A program made the translations under genes and the position numbers. 42,056 bases of DNA from Candidatus Aenigmatarchaeota archaeon (GTDB lineage: Archaea; Aenigmatarchaeota; Aenigmatarchaeia; CG10238-14; SCSR01). This document shows positions 32,469-40,398 of this stretch, piece after piece. The notes under the pieces are model-generated. The model was not told the origin of the DNA. It made no database searches and worked only from the letters and a program-made list of their open reading frames with translations. The stretch spans positions 1 through 42,056 of the forward strand of contig JAGVVV010000014.1 in the NCBI GenBank assembly GCA_018304615.1, in the 5' to 3' direction. Every line of letters begins with the position of its first letter. The first letter of the stretch is position 1.

Positions 32469-32478
32469 TATAAAAGCT
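32469..32478 (+). promoter_or_regulatory. TATA box of the trmB-like gene
   Basis: ATATAAAAGC lies about 50 bp before the ATG, placing transcription start near 32500. An imperfect inverted repeat TTACTACTTAGTTAA at 32490-32504 covers that start and is a candidate autoregulatory operator. Confidence 0.45.
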
Positions 32479-32522
32479 TATATAGTGAATTACTACTTAG
32501 TTAAAACAAGGGAAGTTTTCGC

Positions 32523-33341
32523 ATGTTGGCATCGACAAAAGTCATGGACGCACTGAAAGGAATTGGCCTCAATCTTTACGAAAGGAGATTGTGGGTAGCA
32601 CTTCTTGCGAGAGGAACTTCTTCTGCGGGCGAACTTTCTGAAATAGCGAACGTTCCTAGATCAAGAGTTTATGATGTTCTTCAGGGATTGGCGGACAAGG
32701 GTTTTGTAGTTGTGCAGACAGGAAAGCCAATAAGATATGTTGCGATGGCTCCTGGTGAATCTCTTGAAAGAGTCAAGAAGAAAATGGAGGAGGAATTTAG
32801 AGAGACCCAGGAAAGAATTGACGATTTGAAATCTTCCCCGCTGATAAAAGAACTAAGTGAATTATTTTCTTCTGGAATGAAAGTTACCACACCTGAAGAC
32901 ATGACAGGATCTCTGAAGGGAAAATATTCATTCCACCAGCAACTCGATACCATGTTCAGAGATGCAAACAAACACATCAACATCATAACAACACCTGAAG
33001 GTTTGAATGATCTTTATAACACTCATTACGAGGCTTTGAAGAAGGCAAAGGAAAGGGGAGTAAAAATTAAGATTGCAACATCGGGTACTGAAAAAGCTTC
33101 CGAAGCAATCAAAGCGATAAATGGTGTTGGCGAGGTCAGGCACATAGACGACAAGGAAGCCGATGTTTCTGGTAGATTTGTCGTCGTTGATGACAAGCAG
33201 TTAGTCCTTGCACTGACAGACCAGAAAGGAGTCCATTCGACTCAGGAGATGGCTATTTGGAGCAAGAGCGAGCACGCAGCAGGAGATGTCCTTTCTCCTT
33301 TATTCAACATGGTTTGGAATCGTTCAAAATCAGTCGGTTAA
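32523..33341 (+). CDS. TrmB-family transcriptional regulator
   Basis: 272 residues. The N-terminal winged helix (residues 8-75) has YERRLWVALLARGTSSAGELSEIANVPRSRVYDVLQGLADKGFV, then the wing GKPIRYVAMAP. A coiled-coil linker (about 76-115) leads to a C-terminal domain of the phospholipase-D-like type (FHQQLDTMFRDANKHINII...GRFVVVDDKQLVLALTDQ). TrmB proteins often sense sugars; this one lacks an obvious separate sugar-binding module, so the ligand is unknown. It converges on thrS with a 4-bp overlap of stop regions. Confidence 0.9.
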   Translation: MLASTKVMDALKGIGLNLYERRLWVALLARGTSSAGELSEIANVPRSRVYDVLQGLADKGFVVVQTGKPIRYVAMAPGESLERVKKKMEEEFRETQERIDDLKSSPLIKELSELFSSGMKVTTPEDMTGSLKGKYSFHQQLDTMFRDANKHINIITTPEGLNDLYNTHYEALKKAKERGVKIKIATSGTEKASEAIKAINGVGEVRHIDDKEADVSGRFVVVDDKQLVLALTDQKGVHSTQEMAIWSKSEHAAGDVLSPLFNMVWNRSKSVG

Positions 33342-35023
33342 TTTCTTTTCTCAATCTGTTTCTTCAATTCCTTTACGAAATCTTCTAACTTAACTTTGAA
33401 CTTCACTTTCCCTTCCCTGTCTCTAACTGCTATACTTTTACTATCTTCTTCCTTCTTCCCAATGATAATCATGTAAGGAATCTTTTGCAGTTGCGCCATT
33501 TTAATTTTATATTCTATTTTATGCGAATCAAAATCCCCCTCGGCTCTAATGTCATTTTCTAAAAGTTCATTCAAAAGTTTTTGTGCATGCTTGTTGTTGT
33601 CATCAGAAATCGGGAGAATCCTGACTTGAACTGGAGCGAGCCAAACTGGGAATTTACCTTGGTAATGCTCGACAAGAATCCCCATGAATCTTTCTAAGGC
33701 TCCGTAAATCACACGATGGATCACTATCGGAATGTGTTCCTTTCCATCTTCTCCAATGTAACTTGCCTTGAATCTTTCCGGCATCACGGAATCGAGTTGA
33801 ACAGTAGCTAACTGCCACTTCCTGTCCATGGAATCTTTTATGTGGAAATCTATTTTCGGTCCGTAGAAAGCCCCTTCGCCTGGATTTTTAGAATATTTTA
33901 TTTTCGCATCTTTCAGAGACTTTTCTAGAGCTTCCTCTGCCTTTTTCCAAATCCTTTCATCGCCCATCGCCTTCTCTGGTTTCAAAGAAAGTTCTACAGA
34001 ATATTCAAAACCAAAAACATCATAGAAGTATTTCACCAAATCGATGACTGCAATGATTTCTTTCTCCAGATTCTTCTCGTCGACAAAAATGTGTGCATCG
34101 TCCTGAACGAACGCCCTCAGCCTGAATAAACCGGACAAGACTCCGCTAAGTTCATTTCTGTGGACAAGACCCAGCTCATTGTATCTTATCGGGAGATCTC
34201 TGTAGCTTCTTGACTTGTTTTTGAACACAAGCATCGCGTTCGGGCAATTCATAGGCTTCAGTCCGAATCCTTGGTTCTCAACTTCAGAGAAGAACATGTT
34301 CTCCCTGAAATGGTCCCAGTGCCCGCTCACCTGCCAGAGAGCATTGTTCAAAAGAATTGGTGCAGAGATTTCTTGATACCCTCTCTTGCTGTGTTCCTTC
34401 CTCCAGAAATCTATTAGAATGTTCCTCAGAATGACCCCCTTGGGATGGAGGAAAACCATACCAGGCCCTACTTCCTGGAAACTGAAAAGATCTAACTGCT
34501 CTCCTATAATCCTATGATCCTTTTCGCTTAATCCCTCAAAGTCGCTTCTCTTTATCAGAACCATCGGATTTTTAATTTCCCTGACAGATTTCATTTCCAC
34601 TTTCTTTTCTTTCGAACTCCCGAATACCTTTGACTGCTCGGCAAGAGGATGGGCCTTCACCTTTATTGCGAGAGCCTTGTTCCAACCGAATGGAGCTCTG
34701 TAAACTTCTATCTTCAGCTTCTTCGCATGAGCTTCCATTTCTTTTATAATTTTCAATGCTTCGTCAGGTTTTGCCAGACTCCTGCTGAGATGAGCGAACG
34801 GATAAATCAATATTTTATTCACTTTGACATTTTTCAAGAACTTTTCAACTTCGTCGACTGCCTCAATCCCAACTTTTGGACCGTCTCCTTCTTCTACAGA
34901 CACGAACAAAACTAGGATTTCCTCTAACCTGTATTTCTTCTTCTCTACTTCCTCGGCCCCAGAAATCTCCTTCCTCACAGGCTCGTATTCTATCCAGTCC
35001 GCATGCATCTGAAGAATTCTCAT
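33338..35023 (-). CDS. thrS: Threonyl-tRNA synthetase, archaeal type
   Basis: 561 residues. The N-terminal 145 residues are the archaeal D-aminoacyl-tRNA-deacylase-like editing domain (MRILQMHADWIEYEPV..., HLSRSLAKP). The class II core follows: MVFLHPKGVILRNILIDFWRKEHSKRG (motif 1), zinc Cys in MNCPNAM, His in DDAHIF, motif 2 with RAFVQDDAH, and zinc His plus motif 3 (VIHRVIYGALERFMGILVEHY). The anticodon-binding domain ends it. An AGAGGGG ribosome-binding site precedes ATG 35023. It charges tRNA-Thr and edits Ser-tRNA-Thr. Confidence 0.97.
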   Translation of the reverse strand: MRILQMHADWIEYEPVRKEISGAEEVEKKKYRLEEILVLFVSVEEGDGPKVGIEAVDEVEKFLKNVKVNKILIYPFAHLSRSLAKPDEALKIIKEMEAHAKKLKIEVYRAPFGWNKALAIKVKAHPLAEQSKVFGSSKEKKVEMKSVREIKNPMVLIKRSDFEGLSEKDHRIIGEQLDLFSFQEVGPGMVFLHPKGVILRNILIDFWRKEHSKRGYQEISAPILLNNALWQVSGHWDHFRENMFFSEVENQGFGLKPMNCPNAMLVFKNKSRSYRDLPIRYNELGLVHRNELSGVLSGLFRLRAFVQDDAHIFVDEKNLEKEIIAVIDLVKYFYDVFGFEYSVELSLKPEKAMGDERIWKKAEEALEKSLKDAKIKYSKNPGEGAFYGPKIDFHIKDSMDRKWQLATVQLDSVMPERFKASYIGEDGKEHIPIVIHRVIYGALERFMGILVEHYQGKFPVWLAPVQVRILPISDDNNKHAQKLLNELLENDIRAEGDFDSHKIEYKIKMAQLQKIPYMIIIGKKEEDSKSIAVRDREGKVKFKVKLEDFVKELKKQIEKRN

Positions 35024-35148
35024 GAGAAACCCCTCTTCATATTACTTGAATTATTTTGGATAAAAAAGGCTAAGCAAGAATTAGATTCTGAGTACTGTTT
35101 GGCCTTCACCTTTCATGTTTGGCACCTAAGAATTATATCATACTGAAG

Positions 35149-35157
35149 TTTATATAA
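35149..35157 (+). promoter_or_regulatory. TATA box for tRNA-Gln
   Basis: TTTATATAA lies about 30 bp upstream of the tRNA-Gln 5' end at 35186, in the thrS-tRNA intergenic region. A second AT-rich segment (ATATTATAT, 35174-35182) follows. Confidence 0.5.
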
Positions 35158-35185
35158 CTGTCGGATGTTGAGAATATTATATCAC

Positions 35186-35279
35186 AGCCCCGTCGTCTAG
35201 TGGCCAAGGATACGGGCCTCTGGAGCCTGGGACGCCTGTTCGAAACTTTCATAAGAAAGCGAAATTCAGGCCGGGGCTA
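35186..35279 (+). tRNA. tRNA-Gln(CTG) with 21-nt intron at 59/60 in the T-loop
   Basis: Acceptor AGCCCCG/CGGGGCT (A1-U72, as in archaeal Gln tRNA), discriminator A. Anticodon arm CGGGC-CTCTGGA-GCCTG gives CTG. The T stem is GCCTG/CAGGC, but 28 bases lie between instead of 7. Removing 35245-35265 leaves the classic T-loop TTCGAAT. The precursor is a textbook BHB: T stem (5 bp), bulge AA|A, core TTCG/CGAA, bulge AT|T, inner stem CTTTC/GAAAG with loop ATAA. The 3' end overlaps the pyrB stop codon by 3 bp. Confidence 0.95.
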
Positions 35280-36245
35280 ATTTCTTCCTATTAGCGAATG
35301 TAAAATTGCCATTCTAACATATACTCCATTATCAGACTGATCGAAATACGATGCGTTTGGAGCATTATCCACTCCATAACTTAGTTCATCAATCCTCGGC
35401 AACGGATGCATTACTATGAGGTCAGGTCTGCCTTCTTTTATCAGTTCTGGAGTTACAGTAAAATCTTCCTTTACTCTTAGATAATCATCCAAGTCTTGCC
35501 TGTCTTTAATTCTTTCTTGTTGGGTTCTTGTTTGATAAAGGACATTAATGTGACTGATAACTTTTCTCGGATTATCAACTCTTTCTACCTTCACTCCTTT
35601 ACTTACAACTCCCTCAATTACTTCATTTCTTACTTGGAAAACTCTTGGAGCAATATAAAATATAGAGATGTTTCCATAATTTGCCAAAGCGTAACTCAGA
35701 GAAGGTACAGTCCTTCCATAATACAAATCACCCATGATCCCCACATTCAAACCGTCTAATCTTCCAATTTTTTCTCTCATAGTAAACAAATCTAACATCG
35801 CTTGTGTAGGATGTTCTTCAGAACCAGTGCCTCCATTAATTACAGGAACTTTTAGGTTGTATTTTTTCATTATATCTGAAACTTGTCTTGCAGCTCCATC
35901 TGCTTCGTGCCTCATGACAAGTGTACTCATTCCATAACCAGCTATAACTCTTGCCGCATCTGACAGACTTTCCCCTTTTTTGAATGACGATATGCTAGGA
36001 TCAGTAATGCCATTGACCAAACCCCCCAGAAAATAAGTCGCCTGCGTAAAACTACCAACAGTTCTAGTTGAAGGTTCGCAAAAAAGAAGTCCAACTATTT
36101 TTCTCTCGAGAGATCTTCTGTAATTAGGAAAATCTTCTTTCCTCTCGCTTTTTATTTTTGCCGCCAAGTCCAAAATAAAATCAAGTTCTTCTCTTTTGAA
36201 TTCTTTAATAGAAATTATATCTCGATTTCGAAAGGAAGAAGCCAA
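35277..36245 (-). CDS. pyrB: Aspartate carbamoyltransferase catalytic subunit
   Basis: Makes carbamoyl-aspartate in pyrimidine synthesis. Carbamoyl-phosphate loop EPSTRTVGSF (usually STRTRxSF; Val replaces Arg), then MRHEADGAARQ, GGTGSEEHPTQAMLDLFTM, GIMGDLYYGRTVPSL, MHPLPRIDEL and NGVYVRMAIL. No Met is near the N-terminus; TTG 36245 is chosen because it gives about 322 residues starting just before NRDIISIKEF, close to the usual 310. The frame is open to TTG 36290, which would add 15 residues. No pyrI regulatory subunit is adjacent. Confidence 0.92.
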   Translation of the reverse strand: MASSFRNRDIISIKEFKREELDFILDLAAKIKSERKEDFPNYRRSLERKIVGLLFCEPSTRTVGSFTQATYFLGGLVNGITDPSISSFKKGESLSDAARVIAGYGMSTLVMRHEADGAARQVSDIMKKYNLKVPVINGGTGSEEHPTQAMLDLFTMREKIGRLDGLNVGIMGDLYYGRTVPSLSYALANYGNISIFYIAPRVFQVRNEVIEGVVSKGVKVERVDNPRKVISHINVLYQTRTQQERIKDRQDLDDYLRVKEDFTVTPELIKEGRPDLIVMHPLPRIDELSYGVDNAPNASYFDQSDNGVYVRMAILHSLIGRN

Positions 36246-36334
36246 TTCAATTTCTGTTGTCGTTAGGACCCACAATAATTTTAGTAACAAAGATATTTAT
36301 TCTAGTTTCGGATTTTTCACAAAATAGAAAAGTA

Positions 36335-36385
36335 GGAAGGGTTAGGAACATCTTTTTGGTGTCGATATAGGTCCTAAACCCTACC
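36335..36385 (+). promoter_or_regulatory. Inverted repeat around GGTGTC, upstream of the methyltransferase
   Basis: GGGTTAGGA (36339-36347) and TCCTAAACCC (36372-36381) form a near-perfect inverted repeat with one bulged base, looping out TCTTTTTGGTGTCGATATAG. The loop carries GGTGTC. The gap between pyrB and the methyltransferase is short and divergent, so this may be an RNA leader hairpin or an operator. Confidence 0.4.
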
Positions 36386-37053
36386 CGAACAAAAATTTGA
36401 TAAAGATACTTAAATCAATTTGTATAGTGGAGAATCAGAATCACTCGAAAGAAGTAAAGAAGAATCTGAGGGAAGTTTACGACACAATTGCTGACTCGTG
36501 GACGAATTTGAGAGTCAAACCTGATGAATTTGTGAATGATTTTGCTGAAAAAAACATTGGAAGTCCTTTGCTGGATCTGGCCACTGGAAATGGAAGAAAT
36601 CTTGTCCCTTTCTTGAATAAAAATATAAAATGCATAGGAATTGATTTTTCAAGAAATATGATTAAAGAAGCGAAGAAATTTCTGAGCAGAAGAAAATTGA
36701 CAGCAAATTTTATCATAGCAGACATCACAAAACTGCCGTTCAAAGAAAAAACCTTCAAAACAATTTTGGCTGTTGCAATCATCCATCATCTCGAAACGAG
36801 AGAGAAGAGACTGAAAGCTCTGAGAGAGGTCAAAAGAGTTTCAAACAATTCTAATGTTCTAATCTCTGTTTGGAAAGATGAGACTGCAGCTCCCAATGAA
36901 TATAAACTCTGGAGGTATCATGGAAAAGAATATAAGAGATTCTATCACTTCTACTCTCTCGAAGAGATTGATCAAGATTTGAAAGAGTCAGGTTTTGTTA
37001 AATTTAATCACAGAGATGACAAGAAGAATTTTGTAATAGAAGAGAAGTTATGA
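36367..37053 (+). CDS. Class I SAM-dependent methyltransferase
   Basis: A Rossmann-fold methyltransferase. Motif I LLDLATGNGRNLVPFL, acidic end of strand 2 CIGIDFSRNM, FIIADITKLPFKEKTFKTILAVAIIHHL (motifs II-III), then SVWKD. The pattern NLREVYDTIADSW...LLDLATGNGRN resembles Trm9/ABH8-type tRNA wobble-uridine methyltransferases, which would fit the Elp3 gene 310 bp away (inference). Start is uncertain: ATA 36367 follows GGTGTC-GAT, TTG 36397 and GTG 36427 are alternatives. GTG 36427, giving 208 residues from VENQNHSKEV, is the conservative choice. Confidence 0.75.
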   Translation: MGPKPYPNKNLIKILKSICIVENQNHSKEVKKNLREVYDTIADSWTNLRVKPDEFVNDFAEKNIGSPLLDLATGNGRNLVPFLNKNIKCIGIDFSRNMIKEAKKFLSRRKLTANFIIADITKLPFKEKTFKTILAVAIIHHLETREKRLKALREVKRVSNNSNVLISVWKDETAAPNEYKLWRYHGKEYKRFYHFYSLEEIDQDLKESGFVKFNHRDDKKNFVIEEKL

Positions 37054-37057
37054 GTAA

Positions 37058-37213
37058 TCACTTGTTCAATTGGGTTGCCTTTTCTCTCAGATAATTAATC
37101 TTGTTTTGGATGAACTTGATTTCCCTTACAGTCTTAGCTGCGAACAAAGCATGTCTGGCTTCATACAGCTGTTCTTCAATGAACCTGATTTGCTCCAAGT
37201 TTCTTGTGTTCAT
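37058..37213 (-). CDS. Small coiled-coil protein (51 aa)
   Basis: 51 residues forming two amphipathic helices (EQIRFIEEQLYEARHALFAAKT and EIKFIQNKINYLREKATQLN). This is a heptad-like hairpin with no cysteines. AGTGATTGAAA before ATG is a good ribosome-binding site. It is convergent with the methyltransferase and divergent from elp3, sharing a repeat-rich control region with it. Function unknown; it may be a small dimerising or protein-binding helix pair. Confidence 0.55.
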   Translation of the reverse strand: MNTRNLEQIRFIEEQLYEARHALFAAKTVREIKFIQNKINYLREKATQLNK

Positions 37214-37220
37214 TTTCAAT

Positions 37221-37282
37221 CACTAATGTTATTCACTTATTAGTGGTAATAGTATATAAAGGTTACTATTCTCAGGTAGTAA
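37221..37282. promoter_or_regulatory. Nested inverted repeats in the coiled-coil/elp3 divergent promoter region
   Basis: Three perfect inverted pairs: CACTAAT (37221) with ATTAGTG (37239); AATAGTA (37248) with TACTATT (37264), whose spacer TATAAAGGT contains a TATA-like element; and TTACTA (37263) with TAGTAA (37277). The half-site TACTA/TAGTA recurs. This could be an operator cluster for a dimeric regulator. Confidence 0.45.
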
Positions 37283-37362
37283 TTTATTACATATGGGATA
37301 GGAACTCCTTGTAGCCTCCTTATAAACTAGCATTTTAGCCTCAGAGGACAAAATAAGGAAAT

Positions 37363-38949
37363 ATGGAGTTTGAACAGTCATTTCTTAGAGAGGCAGTAGA
37401 AAAGCTGGCTTCTACCCCAAATCTTTCCAGAAACAAAGCCGAGCTTGTGACAAAGTCTGTCGCAAAGAAATACGGTCTTCACTTCCTTCCTACAAATGTC
37501 CAGCTCTTACAGGCCTGTAACGAGGAAGAAAAATCCAAGTTGAAACAGGTCCTCCTCAGAAAGCCTATCAGATCCATTTCAGGCGTCAACATCATCACAA
37601 TAGCTGCGACTTCTGCTTCAAATTCCTGCATATGGGCCCAGTGCATCTACTGCCCTAAAGGCTCTAACTCCCCGCAAAGCTATGTCGGAACAGAACCTGT
37701 AATTCAAAGAGCCATACGAAGAAACTATGATCCGTTCTTGCAGGTCTCAGACAGGCTCAGACAGTACAGCCTCATGGGGCATGGCCAATTCGGCAACAAA
37801 ATAGAGGTAATAATAGTTGGAGGAACTTTTCCCGGTTTGGAAGATGATTACAAGGAATGGTTCATCAAGAGGATGTTCGACGGATTGAACAATTCTGAAT
37901 CAAAAACCCTTGAAGAGGCCCAACTGTTAAATGAAACCGCGCCAAACAGATGCGTGAATCTCACTATTGAGACTAGGCCTGACTATTCCAAAGAAAGAGA
38001 CGTCGACGAAATGCTGAGATTCGGAACTACCAGAATAGAGATAGGAGTGCAGTCGATATACGAAGATGTAATTGATTTTGCGAAAAGAGGCCATACGATT
38101 CAGGATGTCATTGAAGCAACAAGAACAGTGAAAAATTCTGCCTTGAAAATAAACTACCACTTGATGCCTGGACTTCCATTCTCCGATTTTGACAAAGACC
38201 TTGACATGTTCAGGGAATTGTTTGCGAATCATGACTTCAAACCCGATTATCTGAAAATCTATCCTACCATAGTCTTGAAAGGGACAAGATTGTACGAGCT
38301 CTGGAAAAATGGCGAATACAAATCTTATTCGAGCGGGGAGCTTGTTGAAATGTTGGCCAAGGCGAAGAAGTTCATTCCAAAATATTGCAGGATACAGCAC
38401 GTTGGAAGATTGATTCCTGCCAACGAAGTCGAGGCAGGATATAAAGAAACAAACATCAGGCAACTTGTCCAGCAAAAGGCGAGACAGCTTGGAATAAATT
38501 GCCAGTGCATAAGGTGTCGTGAGATTGGGTTCAAAATAAGGGATGGAATTCTCCCTGAGAAAATAGAGATGACCAGAATGGATTACGAGGCTTCTGGAGG
38601 ACACGAAATTTTTCTTGCGTTTGAAGATTTGAAGAAAGATATCATTTTTGGATTTCTGAGGTTGAGATTTCCACCTTCCAGCCACAGGAAAGAAATAGAT
38701 TCGAACACAGCCCTTGTCAGGGAACTGAAAGTCATGGGAACTACAGTCCCCATCGGGCTCGATCCTGAGAAAATTCAATGGCAGCATCGAGGATTTGGAA
38801 AGCAGCTGATGAGCGAGAGTGAAAGAATTTCAAAAGAAGAGTTCGACAAGAAAAAGATGATTGTCATCAGCGCGATTGGAACAAGAGAATACTACAAGAA
38901 ACTTGGATATGAGAAGGAAGGAGTCTATGTTTCCAAAGTTTTAAACTAA
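37363..38949 (+). CDS. elp3: Elp3: radical SAM/GNAT tRNA wobble-uridine modification enzyme
   Basis: 528 residues. Radical SAM cluster C89-x4-C94-x2-C97 (CIWAQCIYCPKG), then IEVIIVGGTFPG, NLTIETRPDYS and RIEIGVQSIYEDV. The C-terminal GNAT domain has the acetyl-CoA loop QHRGFGKQLM and YYKKLGYE. A cysteine pair (CQCIRCREIG) is the zinc site between domains. It makes carboxymethyl-U34 in tRNA; archaeal Elp3 acts alone. It heads an apparent elp3-cca-rnz tRNA maturation cluster. Confidence 0.95.
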   Translation: MEFEQSFLREAVEKLASTPNLSRNKAELVTKSVAKKYGLHFLPTNVQLLQACNEEEKSKLKQVLLRKPIRSISGVNIITIAATSASNSCIWAQCIYCPKGSNSPQSYVGTEPVIQRAIRRNYDPFLQVSDRLRQYSLMGHGQFGNKIEVIIVGGTFPGLEDDYKEWFIKRMFDGLNNSESKTLEEAQLLNETAPNRCVNLTIETRPDYSKERDVDEMLRFGTTRIEIGVQSIYEDVIDFAKRGHTIQDVIEATRTVKNSALKINYHLMPGLPFSDFDKDLDMFRELFANHDFKPDYLKIYPTIVLKGTRLYELWKNGEYKSYSSGELVEMLAKAKKFIPKYCRIQHVGRLIPANEVEAGYKETNIRQLVQQKARQLGINCQCIRCREIGFKIRDGILPEKIEMTRMDYEASGGHEIFLAFEDLKKDIIFGFLRLRFPPSSHRKEIDSNTALVRELKVMGTTVPIGLDPEKIQWQHRGFGKQLMSESERISKEEFDKKKMIVISAIGTREYYKKLGYEKEGVYVSKVLN

Positions 38950-38967
38950 AAATCAAAGATTATTATT

Positions 38968-40398
38968 ATGTCTAAAGATTATGCGAGAGTTCTGAATGAG
39001 GTTTTGAAAGAGATTACTCCAAAATCTGGCGAGAAGAAGAACTTAGTTTCTCTTGCTAAAGGTGCGGTCTATATCGCGAAAAAAGAATCTGCGAAATTTA
39101 AAGGCAAACCTATGCTGGCTGGTAGTTTGACAAGAGACACGTGGCTTCCAGGAAAGAAAGAGTTCGATGTTTTCATTCTTTTCCCTCCTAAGCTTGATGT
39201 AAAGAAGATGGAGAAGTTCGGTTTGGAAATAGGAAAGAACGTCATAAAAAAGATGAACGGAACTTTTGTGATCGAATACGCCCAGCATCCTTATGTCTCA
39301 GGAAATGTTCAAGGTGCTAGAATAGATATCGTTCCAGCATTCGAGATTAAATCGACTAAAGAGTTGAAGTCAGCTGTCGACAGAACTCCTTTTCACGTCA
39401 GATACATAGAGAAGAGACTTTCCAAGAAATCTGCAAAGGAAGTCAGGCTGCTGAAACAATTCTGCAATGCAAACGGTCTTTACGGGGCTGATGCGAAGAC
39501 AGAAGGATTCTCAGGATACGTATGCGAACTGCTGATTGTGAAATACAAGAAATTCATGGAAGTTTTGGAGAATGCCAGCGAATGGGAACCTGGGGCTGTC
39601 ATTGATTTGGAGAATCAACATTCTAAATCAGAATACGGAAAACTAATGAAGACTTTCAAAGGCCAGCCTCTTATTCTCATTGACCCGACAGACGAGACTA
39701 GAAACACTGGTGCAGCAATTTCTTCATACAACTTCTTCAAGTTCAAGAAACTTGCAGCTGACTTTCTAAAAAATCCAAGCAAAGAACATTTCTTCCAACC
39801 TTCTATAAAACCGTTAAATAAAGACGAGCTTATAAGTTGGCAGCTTAAGAGACGAACTGAGATTATTTTTGTGAAATTTAAAACCCCAGATGTGGTTCCT
39901 GACATACTCTGGCCGCAACTGAGAAGATTCGCAGAAAGGTTGAAGTCCATTCTTGAAGAAGTCAAGTACGAGTTCAAGGTTTTTGGCAAGGACGTCTACT
40001 CCGATAAGGAGACTTGTGTTATTTTGCTGGAAATGGAAATTTCTAAACTTCCTTCAATCCAGAAAAGAATTGGACCGAATGTCTTCGATCACAAGGATGC
40101 GAGAAACTTTGTAGAAAAATACAAGAAGCAGGCTCTGGCAGGTCCATATGTGGAAAATGGGTTTTGGGTAGTCGAAGTTAGCAGGAAGTTCATGTCTGCA
40201 AGAAAAAAATTAGAGGATTCTCTGAAAGCAAGCGAGAATGTTTTGAAAGCAAAAGGGATTCCAAACTTCATCGCATCCCAGCTCGTGAAAGAAGTCGAAA
40301 TAATTACAGAAACCCAGAAGATAATAGATCTGATTAAGAAAGATCAAGAGTTTGGAAAATTCTTGAGGAGATATTTCGAAAAAGAGAGTTTAGTATGA
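38968..40398 (+). CDS. cca: CCA tRNA nucleotidyltransferase, archaeal class I
   Basis: 476 residues. The nucleotidyltransferase motif is GSLTRDTWLPGKKEFDVFI (residues about 48-66), with the E-x-D pair (EFD) and a third carboxylate in ARIDIVPAFEI, as in the archaeal enzyme. Tail, body and head domains follow. It adds CCA to tRNA 3' ends. All four tRNA genes in the window lack an encoded CCA, so this enzyme is needed. It overlaps rnz by 4 bp (ATGA). Confidence 0.95.
   Translation: MSKDYARVLNEVLKEITPKSGEKKNLVSLAKGAVYIAKKESAKFKGKPMLAGSLTRDTWLPGKKEFDVFILFPPKLDVKKMEKFGLEIGKNVIKKMNGTFVIEYAQHPYVSGNVQGARIDIVPAFEIKSTKELKSAVDRTPFHVRYIEKRLSKKSAKEVRLLKQFCNANGLYGADAKTEGFSGYVCELLIVKYKKFMEVLENASEWEPGAVIDLENQHSKSEYGKLMKTFKGQPLILIDPTDETRNTGAAISSYNFFKFKKLAADFLKNPSKEHFFQPSIKPLNKDELISWQLKRRTEIIFVKFKTPDVVPDILWPQLRRFAERLKSILEEVKYEFKVFGKDVYSDKETCVILLEMEISKLPSIQKRIGPNVFDHKDARNFVEKYKKQALAGPYVENGFWVVEVSRKFMSARKKLEDSLKASENVLKAKGIPNFIASQLVKEVEIITETQKIIDLIKKDQEFGKFLRRYFEKESLV

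Noticed and set aside
38968-40398. Missing DxD in the CCA-adding enzyme
   Set aside because: The motif reads EFD, which fits the E-x-D carboxylates known in the archaeal enzyme.
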